Assembly (NCBI RefSeq): GCF_030272615.1
Contig: NC_081409.1
Coordinates: forward strand, 470,264,573 to 470,328,572
Source of the DNA: Cryptomeria japonica
Taxonomy: Eukaryota; Streptophyta; Pinopsida; Cupressales; Cupressaceae
Length of the DNA: 64,000 nt
Direction of reading: 5' to 3'
Within the stretch, counting starts at the first letter, position 1, and every line of letters starts with the position of its first letter. The notes beneath the pieces were generated by a model. It searched no databases. It had not been told where the DNA came from and worked only from the letters and a program-made list of their open reading frames with translations. Of the stretch, positions 57,160-64,000 are shown piece after piece. Position numbers and translations under genes: made by a program.

Positions 57160-57856
57160 TTCTTTTCTTGAATAAATCAAAGAATTATCTATTTTTATCA
57201 CAAATACATGGAATTAATTAATTCTTATTTCTAATGCAACTTGAACTTCTTATCTGAATGCATTTCAATTAAACTATAATTGGAATCTATCTTAAAGTTA
57301 ACTGAACCTGATTTCTCAATTATATCAATTAATTCTAAATTGTGCTTTTTTTATCTCTCTTGTGAATTTCTATAAATTCAGCCTTCAACTCTCATTCAAA
57401 TTACCCCAGAGATATTTGAGAAACACCTTGGAGATTATTATTATGCTGATTTTTTCTCTAGAGTCATTGAAGATATTGTGCTTTCTTTTTGAGATTATTG
57501 CATCTTAGTTTAGCCTTTTTCCATATTTAGTTTATTTTATTATTGCTTGAATTCATTATTGCTTGATTCCATTATTGCTTGAATCATTATTTCTTGAATT
57601 ATTCATCCATCTTGCATCCATATAGTTTAATATCATGCTCATATAGATTAAATCCTTCATCTTGGTGTAGTCTAGTCACTGGTATTGCTTATAAAAATCT
57701 AAGAGCAATCTTATACTCGCATCTTTTAGAAGGCAATTAGTCACTTTATTATGGTTTATTATTTATTGATTATTGATTTAATAACCATACATGTAATGAC
57801 TTAATTGAAGTGTTGTTCCTGCAGGATCAGAATATTTTCAATTTTTCACACACACA
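57160..57856 (+). repeat. 5' LTR of element E, 3' portion
   Basis: Reverse complement of 60948-61583 with small indels. Ends CACACACACA, four bases before the primer-binding site. The upstream part was removed or separated by D. Confidence 0.85.
57371..57377 (+). promoter_or_regulatory. TATA box in the E LTR
   Basis: CTATAAATTCA at 57370-57380; the F copy keeps CTATAAATTCA on its minus strand (about 61370-61380). Confidence 0.6.
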
Positions 57857-57860
57857 TTTC

Positions 57861-57877
57861 TGGCGCCCACTGTGGGG
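57861..57877 (+). promoter_or_regulatory. Primer-binding site of element E
   Basis: TGGCGCCCACTGTGGGG, four bases after the LTR end. Same class as D's site but with the CpG intact. Fixes E on the plus strand. Confidence 0.85.
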
Positions 57878-58436
57878 CAGAAGACTACATTTTTCGGCCT
57901 CCAAGACTGACTACTTATTTTTATTTTTTTCGGATTTTGTTTTGACTTTTCAGATTTTCCTCCATACATGTTCCACGATTTGTTATATGACATTTCCCAT
58001 ATGCCCAAATGACAAACTACAGGTGTCGTATGATTTGGTACTATTTATCGTATGATCTGGTAAGAATTGTCATACGATTCTATATTTTTCTGGTTAAAAA
58101 GCAGATTTCATTCTTCAATTTTCTCATTCAATTTTGATTATACTAACGACTGACCTTGGCTATTTATCTGTCTATCTGAGAATTTTTCACAGCCTAAATA
58201 GTTTTTTGCAAAAATCCTGTCGAAGAATATGCTTGTCGCACAAAGACAATATGACTAGTGATTCATTGTCTTTGCAAGTTACCTGAGGAGATTCGAGCAA
58301 ACATCATGTATTCTTTAAATTTATTTTTAGGCACCTAACTTGTTATCTGGTTCAAGAAAAAATTTGTATTTCATGTTTTAAGTAAATTCTGAGAGGTAGG
58401 AGAGTATGCTCTTGTCTATATGGACAATAAAAAATC

Positions 58437-58905
58437 CAGACCCTTGAGGTATTTTCTTTAAGTTCAAGATTTGTACATCTTTAGCGGGCCTGCCCTCTCG
58501 AGGAGCTAATAACTCTTAAAGCCTTTACAACCAATGTGAGGGGAATGACCCAAGTGGGAACGGCTAAATGCCAAGTACTCCAACCCACTATTAAATAAAT
58601 GTGATTTGATCAAAATCAAGTCAACAATGGGAGACCTCTTAATTGAGTTTATACCTCGACGCACTAAATGAACCCCTTACTAGTTCCAATTAAAATTAGA
58701 AGCTACTTGGTTCACCTCAGAAAGGGGAGATAATCTTTGTGCAAGAGAGATAGTAACTCTCCCAAGATACTTATCATTTTGTGCCCCCATTAGCATTTGG
58801 AGTTGGCTAATACGACATTGAGAATCCATTGCATGAGACTCAGTGGTCATATTCTGATTAGCTATTGGGTGTGTACCTGAGTCTACAAGAAAAGGTTTTC
58901 TTATC
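58437..58905 (+). repeat. Leader block conserved between elements E and D
   Basis: Reverse-complement match to D's leader at about 54930-55410 and 36000-36470: shared runs include GAGAGATAGTAACTCTCC, GCCCCCATTAGC, GAGAATCCATTGCATGAGAC and GCTATTGGGTGTGTACC. E lacks about 65 bp present in D. It is among the best conserved non-coding DNA between the two families. Confidence 0.75.
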
Positions 58906-59040
58906 TCACCAAATTCCATAGGGTTTTTATGTTATGATTGGAGTTATTATTCATACTACATTTATTCTATGTTTTCATACCTGAAACTAAAATTGAAATA
59001 CCAAAACTGGAGAAAATAAGAAACAACTCAGTGATCAAAA

Positions 59041-59280
59041 ACTCTATCCAAAACTAGTCTATCCTAAGTCGAAACTCTGTCCAAAACTAGTCTATCCTAA
59101 GTCAAAACTCTATCCAAAAATAGTCTATCCCAGTCGAAACTTTGTCCAAAACTAGTCTATCCCTATCGAAACTCTGTCCATAACTAGTCTATCCCAGTTG
59201 AAACTTTGTCCATAACTAGTCTATCCCAGTTGAAACTCTGTCCAAAACTAGTCTATCCTAGTCAAAACTCTATCCGTGTC
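59041..59280 (+). repeat. Minisatellite, about 7 copies of a 32-34-bp unit
   Basis: Unit of the form AACTCTGTCCAAAACTAGTC then TATCCYAGTCGA, seven near-complete copies and a degenerate eighth reaching about 59300. Found only in E, not in D. Confidence 0.9.
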
Positions 59281-60145
59281 ACAAACTAGTATACCTTAGC
59301 TATCAAGAACTCAATCCACCTCTAAACTTCTCATTGTCAGTCAACGATCAAAACCCAGTCCATCTCAAATCTGGTCATACTCAGTCATTGAAAACTCAAA
59401 AATTTACCTCTATCTAGCAAACAGTCACACGATTCCTCTGATTTATCATCTGGTTTCATATCTTGTGTCGTACAAAATTACATTAGTCCTAACAGTCTCT
59501 CATTTGAGCCTGCATCATGTGTCGTATGAATCCTCATTATTAGTCATCTGGTTCAGAGAGTTGTCATTTCACCTTACATCCTGTGTCGTACGATAAACAT
59601 TATATTGATCATTCTGTCATTCTAGACATACCCATCTATCGTACGGTACTAGGAAGCAACTCATATGAAACACTGTTGTTGTCATCCTAAAACTATTGAA
59701 TTGTCGTCTGGTCTTGAGAAACCTGTCATACAAATCTTTGATTTTTTCAGTCTACAATAGTCAAACTTACCTAAAATAGTCTACAGTGAGCATAAAACTG
59801 GTTATCATCATCCTGAGCATAAATAGATCAAAATAGTGTACCTCTACTATTTGTGTTGCATGATCTGTCGATCATCTTTCAGCTAGTTCAATCAACTACA
59901 TATCAAACCTAAGTCACTTAGATAAACATCTTATACAGGATAGATCTTTTTTGAAACTAGACTGAGTCTTAGTCACTTCTCTCAGATCAACTTAGATAAA
60001 TGTCTTATATAGGATAGATCATTTTTGAAACCAGACTAAATCTTAGTTGCTTCTCTCAAACAAATATGTTAACTGAATAACTAGCTCTGAATTTGATCTT
60101 GACTTCTGCATCACAAACAACTTTAGGTCACACCAATCAATAAAA

Positions 60146-60947
60146 ATGCCTACTCAAACCAGGAGTTCTCGTAAGATAGATGCCAAAGGTAAAGAGCAAC
60201 CCTTTTCATAAAAAGATAATCCATTTTACGAAGAGGATCCCCTGATTGATAAACCTTCATCATCGGAGATACCAGTTTACCATCAACCTTTATCTCCCAC
60301 TATACCTAGAACATAACAAAATGATGAAGACAACCTTAGTATTCATGAAACCGATAATGATTCCTTATCAAGTGAAGCTGAAGATTCTGAACCTCTAGAA
60401 AAAGATATTCATAAATGTCAAAAGGATAAAGATTTTCGAAAAATGATGAAGCCTATCATGGCTAGGCAAAAAGAAGACTATTTTCTAGAACTAGCAAAAC
60501 AAGGTGCCAAACCTCCTACTAGATATGACGTTTAGACTCTCCTCACTAAAAAGGAAGAATCACCCATAATAATGGTCCACAGACAATTACTAGCTTTACG
60601 GAATGAGATCATAGAACTGAAAAACAAGGATAAATCCCCAAAACAATATTCTCTGGAGACAATATGCTCATTTCCGTTTGACAAAAACCTATACATGCCT
60701 CCATTCCCTTCATGAGTTGAGATTCCAAAATTTGACAAATATGATGGTACTTCAGATCCTCAAGATCATGTCAAAGAATTTTGTGTTGCTTGCACGGAGT
60801 TCATGCATGATCAAAAGTATCTCATGTGCCTTTTTCTGAGGAGTTTGGGAGAACAAGCTATGGAATGGTTCTCAAGTCTACCTAAGGGGATAAAAACTTT
60901 TGAATAACCAATCCAACTATTTTTACAACAATACTCCTATAACATTC
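60146..60947 (+). pseudogene. gag: Gag fragment of element E
   Basis: ATG at 60146-60148 opens MPTQTRSSRKIDAKGKEQ. One frame of 267 codons with about five stops and no frameshift: ETDNDSLSSEAEDSEPLEKD, MKPIMARQKEDYFLELAKQG, CSFPFDKNLYMPPFPS, VEIPKFDKYDGTSDPQDHVK, LMCLFLRSLGEQAMEWFSSL, LFLQQYSYNI, where the inverted LTR cuts it. It aligns with D's gag through SQYSYNI. No nucleocapsid part remains. Confidence 0.88.
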
Positions 60948-61583
60948 TGTGTGTGTGAAAAAGGTCTGTAGCTGCAAGCACAACACTTCAATTAAGTCAT
61001 TACATGTATGGTTAGTAAATCAATAAATAATAAACCATAACAAAGTGACTAATTGCCTTCTAAAAGATGTGAGTACAAGATTCCTCTTAGATTTTTATAA
61101 GCAATACTAGTGACTAGACTACACCAAGATGAAGGATTTAATCTATATGATATTAACTATATGGATGCAAGATGGATGAATAATTCAAGCAATAACGAAT
61201 TCAAGCAATATTGATTCAAGCAATATGGATGAGTAAAACTAAATATGGATGCAAATAATCTAAAAAGAACAATGATCTTCAATGACTCTAGAGCGAAATT
61301 AGTGTGATAATAATCTCCAAGCATGTTCTCAAAAATTTATGAGGTGAATTGGAATGAGAGCTGAAGATTGAATTTATAGAGAATTACAAGAGAAAATCTC
61401 AATTTAGGATTAATTGAAAATAATTGAGAAATCAGGTTCAGTTAATCTTGAGATAGATTCCAATTATAGTTTAATTGAAATACATTCAAATTAGAAGTCC
61501 AAGTTACATTGGAAATAATAATAAATTAATTCCATGCATTTGTGATAAAAATAGATATTTCTTTTATTTATTCAAGAAAAGAG
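60948..61583 (-). repeat. Inverted LTR copy F (same family as the E LTR)
   Basis: Starts TGTGTGTGTGAAAA on the plus strand, the reverse complement of E's LTR end, and matches the reverse complement of 57160-57856 to about 61583. The LTR probably continues rightwards past the point where D cut E, but its far edge cannot be set. The left side abuts E gag, not a primer-binding site, so F is either the outer end (3' LTR) of a minus-strand element extending right, or a solo LTR. TATA at about 61370-61380 on the minus strand. Confidence 0.85.
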
Positions 61584-62870
61584 TCTTTTCAATGCAACTG
61601 AACTTCTTTTTCTGAAAAGCTTTGAGTTCCAATTTTATAGAATAATCAATAATTCAATTTAATTGCTTTTCTGATTTCAAGTTCTAAATTTAGAAAAAGA
61701 AATAATATCTCAAGTTTATTTCTCTCTCAATTCAATTCTTTTTGTTTATTTTTCAATTCAACTCTTGCTTTGTAATTAATTCATTTTTTTGTAATAAATT
61801 AATTCTTTTTGCATGATTAATGGTAAATTTATTAATTAATTAAATATGTAAGGATGTTTAATAAATTAAAATAGGATAATTGATCAAAATGATGAAGAGC
61901 AAGGTGTTTAGCTTGATTCGAAGCGATGAAGCTGAATGAAATCTGATTAAAGCAATACCGATCCCAAACTTGATTGAACTGAGGAATGATCGAAAACAAA
62001 AGATACTGAACTTGAACTTGATTGATCAAGAAGCGGATCTTACTGATCTAGACATAGCGAGCGAAGATAAAAATCGATCTTGAACTTGATTGATCAAGAT
62101 ACGATAAGCGAAAAATAAACTGTCTAGCTTGATTCGAAGCGATGAAACTGAACACCTGCTTAGATTTAGCATGTGATCAAAGATACTCTTTAAACTTTTG
62201 ATTAAGTTTAAATGAATAATCAAATTGATGAAAAGCAATGAAACTAATTAATGTTAAGAGATTGATTCAGATGAAGAAAAATATCAGCTTGATTTGAAGC
62301 GATGAAGCTGAGATTCCCCTAGCAATTGATTCAATTCAGATGATCGAGATATCTCAACTTGATGTAAAGCGATGAAGCTGAGATGCCCCTTAGCAATAAG
62401 AATTGATTGATTTTCTTTAGTTGAAAATATTTTTCTCGACTTTTGATAAAGATTAAAAAAAATTCTCGACATGTGAGATGTGAGGTCATAAGGTCGTGAG
62501 TATGCCCCCTCGGGAACGAAATCGAAAGATAGCGAGGGTACATTATAGGAAATTGTTGGCGATGATAAGTTATTTGGGCACAAATTGATCCTGAGGAATT
62601 TTTGAAACTTTGGCGTTGATTGATTTTGAATTGAGCGCAAAGTTGTTGTGTAGAATAAAATTGAGATTCAGCGATGATTCATGAGAAATTGAGCACAATT
62701 TGAAGAAAGAATGAGCATTTTATAAAAAGTGCTAAGTGGTCCAAATTTTGAAATTGACTAGTAAAATGATCTCGAATTTCAATTTTGATCCTGAATATGG
62801 AATCAAAATGGGCAAATTAGCTAAGGTTACAATTTTCATGTCCATCGGAGCAAGTTGAAATATTAGGTTT
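61584..62870. other. LTR/3'-region DNA to the right of F, with a dispersed repeat motif
   Basis: AT-rich, no protein. GATTCGAAGCGATGAAGCTG recurs with few changes at about 61914, 62130, 62290 and 62360, and TTGAACTTGATTGATCAAGA occurs twice (about 62007 and 62080). ATGCCCCCTCGGGA near 62504 is shared with D's 3' region, which supports a 3' untranslated region of a minus-strand Tat-type element. Confidence 0.5.
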
Positions 62871-62875
62871 TTGGC

Positions 62876-62882
62876 TATATAT
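62876..62882 (+). promoter_or_regulatory. TATA-like box upstream of the plant-mobile-domain frame
   Basis: GCTATATATGG at 62874-62884. Correctly spaced for a transcript starting near 62910 that would include the candidate intron and the reading frame at 63541. Inferred from sequence only. Confidence 0.4.
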
Positions 62883-63030
62883 GGGACAAAAGTGTCATTT
62901 TCAAATCATTTTAACCCTCCAAGTTTGAAAATTCAAAAAGCCTTCTGCGAAGAAAATGGTGGTCCCTACTCATATGCATCGATTCGAGCACTAGAGATGA
63001 CATAATCGACCCCGAAACTATGAGCTAGTG

Positions 63031-63495
63031 GTAAGTGATCGATCTTAAGCCTCTTTATGTTTTCAATTTTGAATTTTTTTGTTCATTTTTCAAGTTTTTG
63101 GCATGTTTGGGGTCGGGTTTCATGTTTTATCATGCGAGGCAGAATTTTTTCTCGTATGAGTAACTGTTAAATTTTATTTTGTCATTTTAGGCCACTATAA
63201 TTGTCATTCGGACCCTACCCTCGTGTCATACGACATGTCTATAAACATACCATTTTGTTGTGCAAGGTCTAATAATGTGTTGTTTGGGAATGTTTTATCA
63301 TACGAAAGCCATTTCTGACTCATACGAGATGATGTCCTTCTGTGTTTTATTATTCTGGAAACAAGGGGCATTTTTGAAGATCAAAACTTGAAATTTTGAT
63401 TTTGCACTTGACTTAGTTGGATTTGCGTGATGTTTAACTTCTCTTGTAGGCTCATTTGGAATGTTTTTTGATGCTTCGTTGTTGGGTTTTTTCAG
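63031..63495 (+). other. Candidate 5' untranslated-region intron of the plant-mobile-domain gene
   Basis: GTAAGT at 63031-63036 preceded by GTG, and TTGGGTTTTTTCAG ending at 63495, 465 bp apart and 45 bp before the ATG. T-rich interior. Contains CGTATGAG- and CATACGA-type motifs. Plausible by consensus only. Confidence 0.35.
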
Positions 63496-63540
63496 GTTCG
63501 ATTACCTCCTATGCTTTTCAAATGTGTTTATCCTCCCACC

Positions 63541-64000
63541 ATGGCATTAGTACGACATTTATCAGAGGTTGAGTAGGCTCATATTAATTTGTGCAGTTTG
63601 ACTCATCATCTTGGTTAACCAGATATCCGTGTGAATCACGGTATCCTCATAGCATTGGTTGAGCATTTCCATTCAGAGCATAACATGTTTCATTTGCCAA
63701 TGGGGGAGTTGACTATCACTCCTGAGGATGTATATAGGATCCTTTGTATCCCTTTTGCTAGGGATAAGGTGGATTATGATGCAGCATTGCTACCTAGACT
63801 ACAGGTGGTTAGACATGTACTCAGGGATCCAAACATTTTGACCCATTCCATTAGTTGGGACATGATGATGAGTAGATACAGCGAGGAGTTTCCTCTGGTG
63901 TGTGTTTTAGTAGGATTTATTGGTTGTTTTTGATACCAGATATAACATAGTAGGGTTTCTAGTGTGGATGGGGTAGGATGTTGATGAGATTGATGGAGAC
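63541..64000 (+). pseudogene. Plant mobile domain (PMD, aminotransferase-like) gene fragment, runs off the window
   Basis: ATG at 63541 begins MALVRHLSEVE, then stops at 63574-63576 and 63616-63618 in the same frame. From 63631 the frame is open: HGILIALVEHFHSEHNMFHL, PMGELTITPEDVYRILCIPF, MSRYSEEFPLVCVLVGFIGC. FHLP.GE.TIT.EDV..IL..P is the diagnostic start of the PMD family. A one-base shift near 63930 leads into FLIPDIT. PMD proteins include Arabidopsis MAIN/MAIL1 (silencing and genome stability), and the domain is also known within Mutator-like and Ty3 transposons. Given the surroundings, the transposon-borne class is more likely. Non-functional as it stands. Confidence 0.75.

Larger units (their letters stand above)
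57878..60145 (+). other. 5' leader of element E
   Basis: Non-coding. Holds CGTATGA/CGTACGA-type motifs (58026, 58050, exact TCGTACGA at 59586-59593), the conserved block 58437-58905, a minisatellite (59041-59280) and two CTTATACAGGATAGATC-like repeats (59928-60030) that mirror the ATCCTGTATAAG repeats of D's 3' region. No long frame. Confidence 0.7.
57160..60947 (+). mobile_element. Element E: plus-strand Tat/Ogre-type element, truncated at both ends
   Basis: Partial 5' LTR, primer-binding site, 2.3-kb leader and the first two thirds of gag. Left truncation is the insertion of D in E's LTR: the inverted LTR copy F continues past this point (61584 onward) whereas E does not. Right truncation is the F junction at 60947/60948. 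Gag and leader are homologous to D, so E and D are sister families in opposite orientation. Confidence 0.88.

Noticed and set aside
59041-59280. CRISPR-like array
   Set aside because: Units are contiguous without unique spacers and lie inside a plant retroelement leader; it is a minisatellite.

Overview
This window is intergenic heterochromatin-type DNA from a seed plant with a large, AT-rich, retrotransposon-packed genome. A gymnosperm is my guess, from the giant Tat-type elements and the depth of nesting, but nothing here fixes the species. No intact host gene, tRNA, rRNA or CRISPR is visible. Nearly every base belongs to LTR retrotransposons inserted into one another and decayed mainly by in-frame stops. 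Letters A-H are my own labels.

Layout. 1-2594: minus-strand remnant of a Tat/Ogre-type Ty3 element (H), cut by A. 2595-8812: A, a complete minus-strand chromovirus with 778-bp LTRs, an initiator-Met-type PBS, gag-PR-RT-RH-IN and a broken chromodomain. 8813-9830: unassigned DNA with a GC-rich, G-box-containing stretch. 9831-14945 plus 31252-31465: C, an old plus-strand Tat-like element split inside its integrase by B. 14946-31251: B, a 16.3-kb minus-strand giant element whose 4-4.6-kb LTRs each carry a long reading frame. 31698-34470: two decayed divergent reading frames downstream of C's integrase. 34581-57159: D, a minus-strand Tat/Ogre-type element in tandem form (truncated second internal region, shared LTR, full internal region, LTR). 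G, a young minus-strand copia element (37434-44399), sits inside the shared LTR. 57160-60947: E, a plus-strand relative of D cut within gag. 60948-61583: F, an inverted copy of E's LTR. 61584-62870: repeat-rich non-coding DNA. 62876-64000: a plant-mobile-domain gene remnant with its own TATA-like box and a possible intron, running off the window.

Order of events from nesting and by-eye LTR divergence: C is older than B (LTRs about 6-7% different in the stretch compared), E is older than D (about 3-4%), and D is older than G (19 differences counted in 1136 bp). A's LTRs are the most diverged (roughly 13-15%).

Most interesting: the LTR-encoded reading frame of B; an extra RNase H upstream of RT in B and C but downstream of RH in D, with the native RNase H active site lost in every element that has the extra one or is close to one that does; the divergent reading-frame pair behind C; and a CpG-rich palindrome (TCGTACGA) scattered through the D and E leaders.
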